A DNA stretch of 64,000 bases from Pseudooceanicola sp. HF7. Lineage in GTDB: Bacteria > Pseudomonadota > Alphaproteobacteria > Rhodobacterales > Rhodobacteraceae. Position 1 is the stretch's first letter. The number at the start of each line of letters is the position of its first letter. Both the position numbers and the translations under genes were made by a program. Below, one piece after another: positions 20,858 to 29,829 of the stretch. The notes beneath the pieces were generated by a model, which worked only from the letters and a program-made list of their open reading frames with translations, did not search any database and had not been told where the DNA came from. The stretch spans positions 1-64,000 of the forward strand of contig NZ_JAATOW010000022.1 in the NCBI RefSeq assembly GCF_011806405.1, in the 5' to 3' direction.

Positions 20858-22777
20858 TTAGCCACGCTTGTTGTCATCCAGGTCCTCGAAATCGGCGTCG
20901 ACGATATCGTCGTCGTCCGAGGTGCTCTTGGCAGCGTCATCCGCAGCAGAGGGCTCTTCTTCCGAATCGTCGCTCTGTGCCTTGTAGATCGCTTCACCCA
21001 GCTTCATGGCCGCTTCGGTCACGTTCTGGATGCCGGAGCGGATCTTCTCGGCATTGTCGGTTTCAAGCTCGTCCTTGAGCGCCGCGATGGCCAGTTCGAT
21101 CGCCTCGATGGTGGTCGGGTCGACCTTGTCGGAATGCTCTTCCATCGACTTCTCGGTCGAATGGATGAGGCTTTCCGCCTGGTTCTTCGCCTCGACCAGC
21201 TCCTTGCGGGCCTTGTCGGCCTCGGCGTTGGCTTCGGCGTCCTTGACCATCTGATCGATGTCCGCGTCGGACAGACCGCCAGAGGCCTGGATCGTGATGG
21301 TCTGTTCCTTGTTGGTCGCCTTGTCCTTGGCGCCAACAGACACGATGCCGTTGGCGTCGATGTCGAAGGTCACCTCGATCTGGGGCATGCCACGGGGTGC
21401 GGGCGGGATGTCTTCAAGGTTGAATTGGCCGAGCATCTTGTTGTCGGCAGCCATCTCGCGCTCACCCTGGAACACGCGGATCGTCACGGCGTTCTGGTTG
21501 TCTTCCGCGGTGGAGAAGACCTGGCTCTTCTTGGTCGGGATCGTCGTGTTGCGGTCGATCAGGCGGGTGAAGACACCACCCAGCGTCTCGATACCCAGCG
21601 ACAGCGGCGTCACGTCCAGCAGGACCACGTCCTTGACGTCACCTTGCAGAACACCGGCCTGAATGGCGGCGCCAAGGGCAACGACTTCGTCCGGGTTCAC
21701 GCCCTTGTGGGGCTCTTTGCCGAAGAACTTGGTCACTTCTTCCACGACCTTGGGCATACGGGTCATACCGCCGACCAGGACGACTTCGTCCACTTCGGAG
21801 GTGGAGATCCCGGCATCCTTCAGCGCTGCCTGGCAGGGCTTCATGGAGGCTTTGATCAGGTCGCCGACCAGGCTTTCCAGCTTGGCACGGGTCAGTTTCA
21901 TGACCATGTGCAGCGGCTGGCCGTTGGACCCCATGGAGATGAACGGCTGGTTGATCTCGGTCTGGGAAGAGCTGGAGAGCTCGATCTTGGCCTTTTCAGC
22001 GGCTTCCTTCAGACGCTGCAGGGCCATCTTGTCCTGGGTCAGGTCGACGTTGTGCTCTTTCTTGAACTCGCCGGCCAGGTAGTTGACGATCCGCATGTCG
22101 AAGTCTTCACCGCCCAGGAACGTGTCCCCGTTGGTGGATTTCACTTCGAACAGGCCGTCGTCGATTTCCAGGATCGTGACGTCGAAGGTACCACCGCCAA
22201 GGTCATAGACCGCGATCGTGTGGCTTTCCTGCTTGTCCAAGCCGTAGGCAAGGGCGGCAGCCGTCGGTTCGTTGATGATCCGCAGCACTTCCAGGCCGGC
22301 GATCTTGCCGGCGTCCTTGGTTGCCTGACGCTGGGCGTCGTTGAAGTAGGCGGGAACGGTGATGACGGCTTGCGTCACTTCTTCGCCGAGGTAGCTTTCG
22401 GCGGTTTCCTTCATCTTCCCGAGGATGAAGGCGGAAATCTGGGAGGGAGAGTACTTTTCGCCCTTGGATTCGACCCATGCGTCGCCGTTGCCACCGTTGA
22501 TGACGTTGTACGGCAGGTTCTTCTTGTCCTTCGCCAGGTGCTCGTCGTCGAAACGACGGCCGATCAGGCGCTTGACGCCGAAGATCGTGTTGGAGGCGTT
22601 GGTCACGGCCTGACGCTTGGCGGCCTGGCCGACAAGGCGTTCGTCTTCCGCGAATGCGACGATGGATGGGGTGGTGCGAGCACCTTCGGAGTTTTCAATG
22701 ACCTTGGGCTGTGCACCATCCATGATGGCGACGCAGCTGTTGGTGGTGCCGAGGTCGATACCGATCACTTTCGACAT
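20858..22777 (-). CDS. dnaK: Chaperone DnaK (Hsp70)
   Basis: A 639-residue ATP-driven chaperone. The N-terminus [12 protein letters not shown], the ATPase motifs [16 protein letters not shown] and [13 protein letters not shown], and [12 protein letters not shown] are intact. The substrate-binding domain and an acidic C-terminal tail (EEEPSAADD, then DADFEDLDD) follow. It precedes dnaJ on the minus strand. A likely heat-shock promoter lies about 110 bases upstream. Confidence 0.97.
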   Translation of the reverse strand: MSKVIGIDLGTTNSCVAIMDGAQPKVIENSEGARTTPSIVAFAEDERLVGQAAKRQAVTNASNTIFGVKRLIGRRFDDEHLAKDKKNLPYNVINGGNGDAWVESKGEKYSPSQISAFILGKMKETAESYLGEEVTQAVITVPAYFNDAQRQATKDAGKIAGLEVLRIINEPTAAALAYGLDKQESHTIAVYDLGGGTFDVTILEIDDGLFEVKSTNGDTFLGGEDFDMRIVNYLAGEFKKEHNVDLTQDKMALQRLKEAAEKAKIELSSSSQTEINQPFISMGSNGQPLHMVMKLTRAKLESLVGDLIKASMKPCQAALKDAGISTSEVDEVVLVGGMTRMPKVVEEVTKFFGKEPHKGVNPDEVVALGAAIQAGVLQGDVKDVVLLDVTPLSLGIETLGGVFTRLIDRNTTIPTKKSQVFSTAEDNQNAVTIRVFQGEREMAADNKMLGQFNLEDIPPAPRGMPQIEVTFDIDANGIVSVGAKDKATNKEQTITIQASGGLSDADIDQMVKDAEANAEADKARKELVEAKNQAESLIHSTEKSMEEHSDKVDPTTIEAIELAIAALKDELETDNAEKIRSGIQNVTEAAMKLGEAIYKAQSDDSEEEPSAADDAAKSTSDDDDIVDADFEDLDDNKRG

Positions 22778-23273
22778 GTTTTCTTATCCCTTCTACTTAA
22801 GGCGATGTTCCGGGGCGCGGACCCAAAGCGGCATCAGTCCCCGTTCTTCAGCCGACAGCGGAGGCCCACTGCCGCGCTTCTCGGCGTATATAAGGAGGGG
22901 GCCTTAGCCCTGCAAGCCGCTCACAAGTGCGGGAGCCGCAAAAAATCCCGGGTTTTTTCGCGAATCTGCGCTCGTGATGCCATTGGGGGCCTCTCCGTGC
23001 ACCCGGCTAAACTGCGCGGGCTTGGGAAATGGCCGGAATCCGCCGTCTGGAGATTGCGACGCCTGAGCGGGCCTGGACGTGGCGTCGGGCGGGGCCTTTT
23101 TACCGTCGCGACGGATGCCGTGGCCGCAAAGCGCCCCTGAGCCGGGACCGAAGCCTGGTGCCGCGGGCTACCCTGGGGGTTTCCGATAAGGGTATGTTGC
23201 CCCATCTGGACAAAAGGGACATCCTGCCAGAACCTTCAGCGGGCAATGGATCAAGCCGGACAGGAGGAAGCCG
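22778..23273. other. Long intergenic region between dnaK and alkB
   Basis: No gene is supported in these 496 bases. The dnaK-proximal part holds the heat-shock-type promoter described separately and a leader of about 100 nt. Around 22945-22964 there is an imperfect palindrome, A-run, TCCCGGG, T-run. The rest, toward alkB, shows no recognisable motif apart from the AGGAGG ribosome-binding site of alkB. Confidence 0.5.
22887..22916 (-). promoter_or_regulatory. Predicted RpoH (sigma-32) promoter of dnaK
   Basis: On the minus strand, CTTGCA (22916-22911), a 17-base spacer and TTATATA (-10, beginning 22893). The CTTG core at -35 with a TATAT-type -10 matches alphaproteobacterial heat-shock promoters. 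The start would lie near 22880, giving a leader of about 100 nt. No CIRCE element is seen. Confidence 0.55.
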
Positions 23274-23882
23274 ATGCTGCCGGAGCCGCTCGATATCCGT
23301 GGTGTGAAACTGTTCAAAGAGGCGCTGGCGCCCGCACAGCAGGCGGCGCTGGTTGAGGATCTGCGGGCTGTCCAGGCGCAGGCCCCGCTGTTTTCGCCCG
23401 AAACGCGGTTCGGCAAGAAGATGTCCGTGCGCATGACCTCTGCCGGGAAATACGGCTGGTACACGGACCGGCGAGGCTATCGCTATGAGCCCCGTCACCC
23501 GGATGGCCAGCCCTGGCCGCCGATCCCTGAGCCGGTGCTGGACCTCTGGCGCGCGACCACGGGACTGGGACGGGATCCAGATTGCTGCCTGATCAACTAC
23601 TACGGTGAAGGCGCACGCATGGGGCTGCACCAGGACCGGGATGAGGCCGATTTCAACTGGCCGGTCATGTCCGTCTCCCTGGGGGACGAAGGCCTGTTCC
23701 GGATCGGCAACGCGGAGCGCGGCGGCAAGACGGAGTCGATCTGGCTGAAATCCGGCGACGTGCTGCTGCTGACCGGTCCCTCCCGGCTGTTGTTCCACGG
23801 CGTGGACCGGATCCGCTTCGGGTCGTCTTCCCTGCTGGCAAGAGGCGGGCGGATCAACCTGACCTGCCGTGTGGTGGATTAA
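23274..23882 (+). CDS. alkB: AlkB-type DNA/RNA dealkylase
   Basis: A 202-residue Fe(II)/2-oxoglutarate dioxygenase that removes alkyl damage such as 1-methyladenine and 3-methylcytosine by oxidation. The iron ligands are visible as His119 and Asp121 (LHQDRDE) and His175 (LLFHGVDR). The 2-oxoglutarate-binding arginine is in RINLTCR (residues 193-199). GWYTDRRGYRY and CLINYYGEGARMGLHQD are characteristic of AlkB itself. AGGAGG lies seven bases before the ATG. Its stop shares TTAA with the stop of the convergent permease gene. No ada gene is adjacent. Confidence 0.92.
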   Translation: MLPEPLDIRGVKLFKEALAPAQQAALVEDLRAVQAQAPLFSPETRFGKKMSVRMTSAGKYGWYTDRRGYRYEPRHPDGQPWPPIPEPVLDLWRATTGLGRDPDCCLINYYGEGARMGLHQDRDEADFNWPVMSVSLGDEGLFRIGNAERGGKTESIWLKSGDVLLLTGPSRLLFHGVDRIRFGSSSLLARGGRINLTCRVVD

Positions 23883-24700
23883 CGACGGGCTTCCCAGGAA
23901 AGAGAGGCGTGGCGGGTGGTATAGAACTCTGCGATCAGACCAAGGCAGAAGATCCCGATGCCCAAGTAAAGCGCGTAGCTGAGCGACGTGAAATGCGGGT
24001 TGTAGTTGATGAAGACGTAGCCGCGCGCCTGGTCGATGATGTGGAACAGCGGGTTCCAGTCGAACATGTCACGCATCTGCGGTTGCAGGTTGTTGGCCAG
24101 GAACATCTTGCCAGAGGCGATCATGTTCATGCGGCGATAGACCGTCACGGTGATCGTGGTGAATTCCGGGGCCCAGGGCTTCATCGCCAGGAAGACAAGG
24201 CCCACGGCCAGTCCGGTGAACCAGGCGACCAGGAAACACATGAAGGCGCCCACCGGATCCTCGATCATGAAGTGGCGGATCGCCACGTAGTAGAGGAACA
24301 GGATCACCAGCAGGGACAGGAACTGGATGTAGAGCGTGGACAGCGCGGCGGACGCGATGGCGATGAAGGGGTTCATCGGCGCGTGCAGCATCATGGGAGA
24401 GGCCGGACCCTGCGCGCCTGCCACGGAAGAGACCGTCTTGACGTGCAGAAGGTACAGGAAAACCCCGGACAGCATGAACAGCAGGAAATCACCGCGCACG
24501 GCACTGCGACGCAGGCCCAGCAGCTGGTAAAGAAGCAGGAAGATCGCCACAACGATGACGACCTGAATGACGTTGTTCACGATGGACATGATCGCGAACC
24601 GGTGCCGTTCTCGCACGTTGTGGGCTGCAGAATGAAAGATCAGATCCGCCATAGAAATGGCCGATTGCAACCGGTTCTGGTTGGTTCTCTGCTGGAACAT
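23879..24700 (-). CDS. ABC-2 type polysaccharide export permease
   Basis: A 273-residue inner-membrane protein with about six hydrophobic segments (for example VIQVVIVVAIFLLLYQLL and FLSLLVILFLYYVAI). The arrangement and the C-terminal FDWNPLFHIIDQARGYVFINYNPHFTS segment are typical of KpsM/RfbA-like capsule or O-polysaccharide export permeases. Its ATPase partner is not adjacent and not in the window, except that any unlinked KpsT-like ATPase could serve. It is divergent from the GT2 gene and marks one end of a glycan gene group. The ATG at 24700 has only a weak ribosome-binding site. A second ATG at 24652 is possible. Confidence 0.82.
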   Translation of the reverse strand: MFQQRTNQNRLQSAISMADLIFHSAAHNVRERHRFAIMSIVNNVIQVVIVVAIFLLLYQLLGLRRSAVRGDFLLFMLSGVFLYLLHVKTVSSVAGAQGPASPMMLHAPMNPFIAIASAALSTLYIQFLSLLVILFLYYVAIRHFMIEDPVGAFMCFLVAWFTGLAVGLVFLAMKPWAPEFTTITVTVYRRMNMIASGKMFLANNLQPQMRDMFDWNPLFHIIDQARGYVFINYNPHFTSLSYALYLGIGIFCLGLIAEFYTTRHASLSWEARR

Positions 24701-24902
24701 CTGACCCTGCCCTTGCCTCAGGCGGAAGACTGGGCGGGAAAGCTTGCCGTCCCGTTACCGCCTTGATTTGCATAGCATAGGCCCGATACCGGGCAGGATC
24801 AATCGTTGCAACCACGGGCATTGCTGTAGGGGGAGCGCACCGCGTAGACTTCGCCTGTCACCGCGGCATCGGCGTCGCGGGACATGACCGGGGAGGGGTA
24901 GG

Positions 24903-26174
24903 GTGGCCAGGCCATCATTCAGCATCATCGTCGTCAGCCGGGGCAGGCCCGCATCCCTGGTGCATTGCCTGACCTCCCTGGTGCGGCTGGCCTATGCGCC
25001 CTATGAAATCATCGTTGTCGCCGATCCTGAGGGGCTGACCGCGCTGGAGGGCCGGGCAGAGTTCGCATTGATCCGGCGCATCCCCTGCGACACGCCAAAT
25101 ATCTCCCGCGCCCGCAATCTGGGTGTCTCCGCCGCCGGCGGAGAGGTGCTGGCCTTCATCGATGACGACGCCGTCGCAGAGCCCGGTTGGCTGGCCCATC
25201 TTGCCCGGGCGTTCGAAGTGCCTTCGGTCGCGGCGGCAACGGGCTTTACCCGTGGCCCGGACGGAATTCGCTTTCAGTCCCGCGCGGCAGAGGTGCTTGG
25301 CACCGGGCAGGAACGCGCTTTGCAGGTCGATCCCCGGCGGATCACCTTCCTGCATGCTCGTCCGGGCAGGGCGATCAAGACCGAGGGGACGAACATGGCG
25401 TTCCGGCGCGGGGTGCTTGAGGCCCTCGGCGGATTCGATCCCGCTTTTGCCTTCTACATGGATGAGACGGACCTGAACCTGCGCCTGTCGCGTCATCACG
25501 CGGTGACGGCGATCGCCCCCCTGGCTGAGGTCCACCATGCGCGCGCGCCCGGCCCTTTGCGGGCGGCGGATCGCGCGCCGCTGCACCTGGCACGGGTCGG
25601 GGTCAGTACGGCCCGTTTCCTGGCGCGCCATTGCCCGGCCGCGGACTTCGAAAGCGCCTTGGCCGGCCTGCGGGCCGAGCGCAGGCGCGGGCTTCTGGGG
25701 CATATGGTCGCCGGGCGGCTTGAGCCGGGGGATGTCCTGCGCCTGCTGTCCCAATTCGACAGTGGCGCGCGTGAGGGTCAGGCCGATCCGCGCCTCCCGG
25801 TACCGGGCTGGAGCTGGCTGGCCGAGGTCGCCGCTGAAAAGGCTGCGGTCGCGGGTGAGTTCCGCGCCTATCCGACCCTGCGCACCGCAGAGCCGGTGGT
25901 CATTGCCACGCGCAGGCTCTTCCTGCGCCGCAACCTGGCACTGGCCGAGGCGCTGGCCGCGCGTGGGCGGCCCGTGTCCCTCTTTGCCTTTTCGCCGACA
26001 TGTTTAGCTCATAAGGTGCGCATGACAGAAGCTGGCGTCTGGCTGCAGGAGGGGGGAACTTTCGGCAATAGCCCGCGAACTGACCGCGGCGCGAAATTTT
26101 GGCACATGAACGGCAGATTCTCGCACGAATTGGCAAGAATCTCTGAACAGCGGTGGCAGGGCGACGTGGGTTAG
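24903..26174 (+). CDS. Family 2 glycosyltransferase with extra C-terminal domain
   Basis: A 423-residue protein. Residues 1-220 form a GT-A fold family 2 domain: SIIVVSRGRPASL at the start, the nucleotide-binding acidic motif FIDDDAV near 90, and the acceptor-site region FAFYMDETDLNLRL near 180. The remaining about 200 residues are of unknown function and end in an untypical, less G+C-rich stretch. The start is GTG with GGAGGGG about five bases upstream. It sits next to the ABC-2 permease and galU, so a role in cell-surface polysaccharide assembly is likely. Donor and acceptor are unknown. Confidence 0.8.
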   Translation: MARPSFSIIVVSRGRPASLVHCLTSLVRLAYAPYEIIVVADPEGLTALEGRAEFALIRRIPCDTPNISRARNLGVSAAGGEVLAFIDDDAVAEPGWLAHLARAFEVPSVAAATGFTRGPDGIRFQSRAAEVLGTGQERALQVDPRRITFLHARPGRAIKTEGTNMAFRRGVLEALGGFDPAFAFYMDETDLNLRLSRHHAVTAIAPLAEVHHARAPGPLRAADRAPLHLARVGVSTARFLARHCPAADFESALAGLRAERRRGLLGHMVAGRLEPGDVLRLLSQFDSGAREGQADPRLPVPGWSWLAEVAAEKAAVAGEFRAYPTLRTAEPVVIATRRLFLRRNLALAEALAARGRPVSLFAFSPTCLAHKVRMTEAGVWLQEGGTFGNSPRTDRGAKFWHMNGRFSHELARISEQRWQGDVG

Positions 26175-26195
26175 GTCATGCTCTTACCGAAGCGG

Positions 26196-26219
26196 ACCGG
26201 GACATTTTTCCGGTTTTTT
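26196..26219 (+). terminator. Weak intrinsic terminator after the GT2 gene
   Basis: A short stem ACCGG/CCGGT around loop GACATTTTT is followed by TTTTTC, 21 bases past the stop. The 5-bp stem is short, so efficiency is uncertain. Confidence 0.4.
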
Positions 26220-26303
26220 CGGCAAGAGGCTCGTCGCATTCGGGAGCCAAGCTAGCTGTGTTTTAAAATTGTCTAAGCGACACTCCTGATTGAGGGTAAT
26301 ATT

Positions 26304-27197
26304 GTGAAGAACAAAGTCACCAAAGCCATTTTTCCGGTCGCGGGTCTGGGCACCCGGTTCCTTCCGGCGACGAAGTCCGTCCCGAAAGAGATCATGACGC
26401 TGGTGGACCGGCCGTTGATCCAATACGCGATCGACGAAGCGCGCGCTGCAGGCATCAAGGAGTTCATCTTTGTCACCTCGCGCGGCAAGTCGGCACTGGA
26501 AGACTACTTCGACCATTCCCCGGTCCTCGAAGAGGAGCTGGAGCGCAAGGGCAAGACAGAGCTTCTGGACGTGCTCAAGCAAACCTACATGGACTCTGGT
26601 GCCATCGCCTACATCCGCCAGCACAAGGCCCTTGGCCTGGGCCACGCGGTCTGGTGCGCCCGTCGCCTGATCGGGGATGAGCCCTTTGCGGTGATCCTGC
26701 CCGATGACGTCATCGCGGCAGAGAAACCCTGCCTTCAGCAGATGATCGAAGCCTTCGAGGAAAGCCCTGCCTCCATGGTTGCCGCCATGGAAGTGCCGCC
26801 CGAGAAGGCCAGCGCCTATGGTGTCCTGGACGTGAAAGAGGACATGGGTTCTGTCGTGTCCGTCAAGGGCATGGTCGAGAAGCCCAAGCCCGGCACGGCA
26901 CCGTCCAACCTGGCGGTGATCGGTCGTTACGTGCTGCAGAACAGCGTGATGGAAAACCTGGACCAGATGAAAAGCGGTGCCGGCGGAGAGATCCAGCTGA
27001 CCGATGCGATCGCGGATGAGATCACCGCAGGCCGCCCGGTGCATGGGTTCCGCTTCAAGGGCCAGCGCTTCGACTGCGGGTCCAAGGCCGGTTTCCTTCA
27101 GGCAACGGTGTCCTTCGGCCTTGGCCGCCCGGATCTGCGCGAGGAACTGTTGAACTACCTCGAAGACGTCATGCATATCGAGCACGCCGCGCAGTAA
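26304..27197 (+). CDS. galU: UTP-glucose-1-phosphate uridylyltransferase
   Basis: A 297-residue nucleotidyltransferase that makes UDP-glucose from UTP and glucose-1-phosphate, supplying precursors for surface glycans. The N-terminal sugar-nucleotide motif GLGTRFLPATKSVPKE is intact, as are LGHAVWCARRLIGDEPFAVILPDD and the downstream lysine-containing VEKPKPG. The start is GTG, with GAGGG seven bases upstream. It is followed directly by the remnant of galE, the enzyme that would convert its product to UDP-galactose. The upstream gap is A+T-rich and probably holds the promoter. Confidence 0.94.
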   Translation: MKNKVTKAIFPVAGLGTRFLPATKSVPKEIMTLVDRPLIQYAIDEARAAGIKEFIFVTSRGKSALEDYFDHSPVLEEELERKGKTELLDVLKQTYMDSGAIAYIRQHKALGLGHAVWCARRLIGDEPFAVILPDDVIAAEKPCLQQMIEAFEESPASMVAAMEVPPEKASAYGVLDVKEDMGSVVSVKGMVEKPKPGTAPSNLAVIGRYVLQNSVMENLDQMKSGAGGEIQLTDAIADEITAGRPVHGFRFKGQRFDCGSKAGFLQATVSFGLGRPDLREELLNYLEDVMHIEHAAQ

Positions 27198-27286
27198 GGC
27201 TATGAACCCGTCGCCGTCTTGCATTTCCCGGCCCTTTTACAGGTCAGGGAAAGCATGACGGCGATGGGACTTTACTGGCACCACAA

Positions 27287-27541
27287 CGTCGTGGGCGCGC
27301 GATCAACCTCGGCAGCGGCATGGGTTTTCCCGCGCAACAGCTGTTAGACCTGCCGCGCGCGATTACAGACAGGACGGTGACTTGCGAAGAGGGCCCGCGC
27401 CGTCCGGGAGATGCAACCAAGCTTGCGTCAGGTTCGACCCGTGCAGAGACAGGGCTTGGCTGGACGCCACGACGGTCGACCATGTATCAGATGATCGAAG
27501 ATGCATGGAAATGGCATAGAACAGGACATTACGAGGGCTGA
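27287..27541 (+). pseudogene. galE: UDP-glucose 4-epimerase (GalE), 3' remnant
   Basis: In one frame, starting at RRGRAINLGSGMGF (27287-27328) and continuing through EEGPRRPGDATKLASGSTRA, then GLGWTPRRSTMYQMIEDAWKWH to a stop at 27541, the translation matches the C-terminal quarter of GalE. The roughly 240 residues that hold the NAD-binding Rossmann domain and the YxxxK catalytic pair are absent. The 90 bases before 27287 show no start or homologous sequence. The piece follows galU directly, the common galU-galE order, so it is a decayed gene truncated by deletion. Its last 41 bases are reused as the 5' end of the next gene in another frame. Confidence 0.82.
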
Positions 27542-28760
27542 TGCCCCACCCCCTGCGCGGCTTTTGGACGTAACGCGTCTGACCAGCCGGGCGGGGCGCG
27601 TCCTGACAGGCATCGACCGGGTAGAGGCCGCCTGGCTGGATGCCCTTCTGGTGGAAAAGACGCCCCTTTTTGGACTTGCGCGTGTTGCGGGGGCCTATGT
27701 TCTGCTGGACAAGTTCGGCCTGTCGACCTTGCGCGACCGGCTGGTGGGGGGCGCCCCCTGGGGTCCGGTCCATCCGCTCTTTAGGCTGGCCCGCAAGCTG
27801 GCCCCTCTGCAACGCCGCGCGCAATCGGATCTCTGGCGTGCGGCCCGCGCCCGCGTGCCCCGACCGACACTGCCGCTGTTGCTGGGGCGCCTTCCCGCTG
27901 GCTTCGTCTACATCAACCTGGGTCATACGAACCTCACGCCACGGGTCCTTGGGGCGGTCCGCAAGCGTCCGGGCGCGCGGGTCACGGTCTTTCTGCATGA
28001 CACGATCCCACTGGATTTCCCGCACTTCCAGGCAGAAGGCGTGCCTGCGCGGTTCCGCGCCCTGCTGGACACAGCCGCCCAGGCGGACCTGATCCTGTGC
28101 AACTCAACGGTCACGGCGGATGATCTGCGCCGCCACATCCCTGCACCGCCGCCGATCCAGGTCGTGCCGCTTGGCGTGACGCGGACACGACCGGATCCCG
28201 CAGCGCTGCGGCCCAACCTGCCGCCGGACCGGCCCTATTTTCTGGTCACCGGAACGATCGAGCCGCGCAAGAACCACGCGACCCTGGTCTCCACCTGGGA
28301 GTTGTTGGCAAGTCGTCTTCCGCCGGCCGAGATGCCCGTGCTTGTCATCGCGGGTAGTCGCGGCTGGCGGAACACGGATGTCTTCGAACGGCTTGATAGT
28401 TCCGCCCTGCGCGGCACGCACATCCTGGAATGCGAGGGGCTCTCAGACGGCGCGCTTGCCGCGCTGACCGAGGGCGCCAGAGCCTGCCTCTTTCCCAGTC
28501 TCGCCGAAGGCTACGGGCTTCCCGCTGCGGAAGCTGCTGCTGCGGGCCGCCCGCTGGCCTGTTCGGATCTGCCGGTTCTGCGAGAGATTCTGGGGGATTA
28601 CCCAGTTTACCTACCCGCTAGGGATGTTTATTGCTGGGCTGCTTACATTGAGAGGATGATTGCGCCGGGGTCGGAAAGTGTTTCTACTTCAGCGCGCTCC
28701 GGTCAGTATCGCCCGATGACATGGCAAGGCCATTTCAAGGCGGCGTTAAAGCTAAGCTGA
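27501..28760 (+). CDS. Family 4 glycosyltransferase
   Basis: A 419-residue GT-B glycosyltransferase. The C-terminal nucleotide-sugar domain is clear: GTIEPRKNHATLV (about 246-258), LVIAGSRGWRN, LSDGALAALTEGARACLFPSLAEGYGLP with the E-x7-E-type region GYGLPAAEAAAAG, then SDLPVLREI. The N-terminus LLDVTRLTSRAG, then VLTGIDRVEAAWL is a pattern I associate with surface-glycan GT4 proteins. The ATG at 27501 lies inside the galE remnant, so the first about 15 residues are read over dead galE sequence and may not be conserved. The remaining product looks intact. The sugar donor is unknown. Confidence 0.85.
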   Translation: MHGNGIEQDITRADAPPPARLLDVTRLTSRAGRVLTGIDRVEAAWLDALLVEKTPLFGLARVAGAYVLLDKFGLSTLRDRLVGGAPWGPVHPLFRLARKLAPLQRRAQSDLWRAARARVPRPTLPLLLGRLPAGFVYINLGHTNLTPRVLGAVRKRPGARVTVFLHDTIPLDFPHFQAEGVPARFRALLDTAAQADLILCNSTVTADDLRRHIPAPPPIQVVPLGVTRTRPDPAALRPNLPPDRPYFLVTGTIEPRKNHATLVSTWELLASRLPPAEMPVLVIAGSRGWRNTDVFERLDSSALRGTHILECEGLSDGALAALTEGARACLFPSLAEGYGLPAAEAAAAGRPLACSDLPVLREILGDYPVYLPARDVYCWAAYIERMIAPGSESVSTSARSGQYRPMTWQGHFKAALKLS

Positions 28761-28818
28761 TAGGGCGGTCACCCGGAACATCCTGGCCTGGCCAGAATGG
28801 GCGTCGAAGAGGTATTGA

Positions 28819-29829
28819 GTGCGCATTGCTGAGCGATACCGGCTGAGGACCGAGCGTCGGAGGCTCCTGCTGCGCGCTTTGCGCAAGGGCGCCTCCCTGC
28901 GCACGGTTGCCGATCGAACCCGCAAGATCACTCAGGGCGATATCCTGTTGTTCTGCACCCTGCGCAATGAACAGGTCCGGCTGCCCTATTTCTTGGAATA
29001 CTATCGGCAGATGGGAGTTCAGCACTTCCTCTTTGTCGATAACGACAGCGACGACGGATCCCGCGAATACCTCTCTGCCCAGCCCGACTGCAGCGTCTGG
29101 CACACGCTGGCGGGCTACAAGCGGTCGCGCTTCGGGATGGACTGGATCACGCGGCTCCAGATTGCCTATGCCCATGGACACTGGTGCCTGACGGTCGATC
29201 CGGATGAGTTCTTCGTCTATCCCTTCTGCGACGCGCGGCCGCTTTCTGCGCTGACCGACTGGCTGGACGACAGTTCAATCAAGAGCTTCTCCGCCATGCT
29301 GTTGGACATGTATCCCAAGGGGCCCATCGGGGCGCAGCCCTATCGGCCCGGACAGGATCCGCTTGAGATCGCCTCCTGGTTCGATGCCGGGAACTACACG
29401 ATCGAGCGCAACGGGAAGTATGCCAACCTGTGGATACAGGGCGGCCCGCGCATGCGCATCTTCTTTGCAGATCAGCCGCAAAACGCCCCGGCCCTGAACA
29501 AGATTCCATTGGTGAAATGGGATCGGGCCTATGCCTACGTCAGCTCCACACATATGCTTCTGCCAAGGGGCCTCAATCTGGTTTACGACGAATGGGGCGG
29601 GGAGAAGGCGAGCGGCGTGCTGCTACATACGAAATTCCTGGACACGTTTTCCGCCAAGGCGGAAGAGGAGCTTGCGCGACGCCAGCACTATGGCGCGAGC
29701 CGGGAATACATCGCATATCACCACATGCTGAAGGAGCGCCCAGAGCTGTGGTGCAAGTGGTCCGAGAAATACATCAACTGGCGACAACTTGAGATCCTTG
29801 GGCTCATGTCCAAGGGCAACTGGGCATGA
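28819..29829 (+). CDS. Glycosyltransferase family 2-like protein
   Basis: A 336-residue protein of the Glyco_tranf_2_4 / family 92-like type. It shows LLFCTLRNEQVRLPYFLEYYRQMGV at about 42-66, FLFVDNDSDDGSREYL, the metal-binding acidic motif TVDPDEFFVYP, and a C-terminal His/Trp-rich part (HHMLKERPELWCKW). The start is GTG with AGAGG upstream. The stop overlaps the next ATG by four bases (ATGA), implying translational coupling. It probably adds a sugar to a surface glycan. Specificity cannot be read from sequence. Confidence 0.82.
   Translation: MRIAERYRLRTERRRLLLRALRKGASLRTVADRTRKITQGDILLFCTLRNEQVRLPYFLEYYRQMGVQHFLFVDNDSDDGSREYLSAQPDCSVWHTLAGYKRSRFGMDWITRLQIAYAHGHWCLTVDPDEFFVYPFCDARPLSALTDWLDDSSIKSFSAMLLDMYPKGPIGAQPYRPGQDPLEIASWFDAGNYTIERNGKYANLWIQGGPRMRIFFADQPQNAPALNKIPLVKWDRAYAYVSSTHMLLPRGLNLVYDEWGGEKASGVLLHTKFLDTFSAKAEEELARRQHYGASREYIAYHHMLKERPELWCKWSEKYINWRQLEILGLMSKGNWA

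Noticed and set aside
21134-23140. Long plus-strand open frame opposite dnaK
   Set aside because: Antisense shadow of dnaK with no homology and no ribosome-binding site.
23029-23307. Small ORF upstream of alkB
   Set aside because: No ribosome-binding site, Arg-rich composition, and it overlaps the alkB start in another frame.
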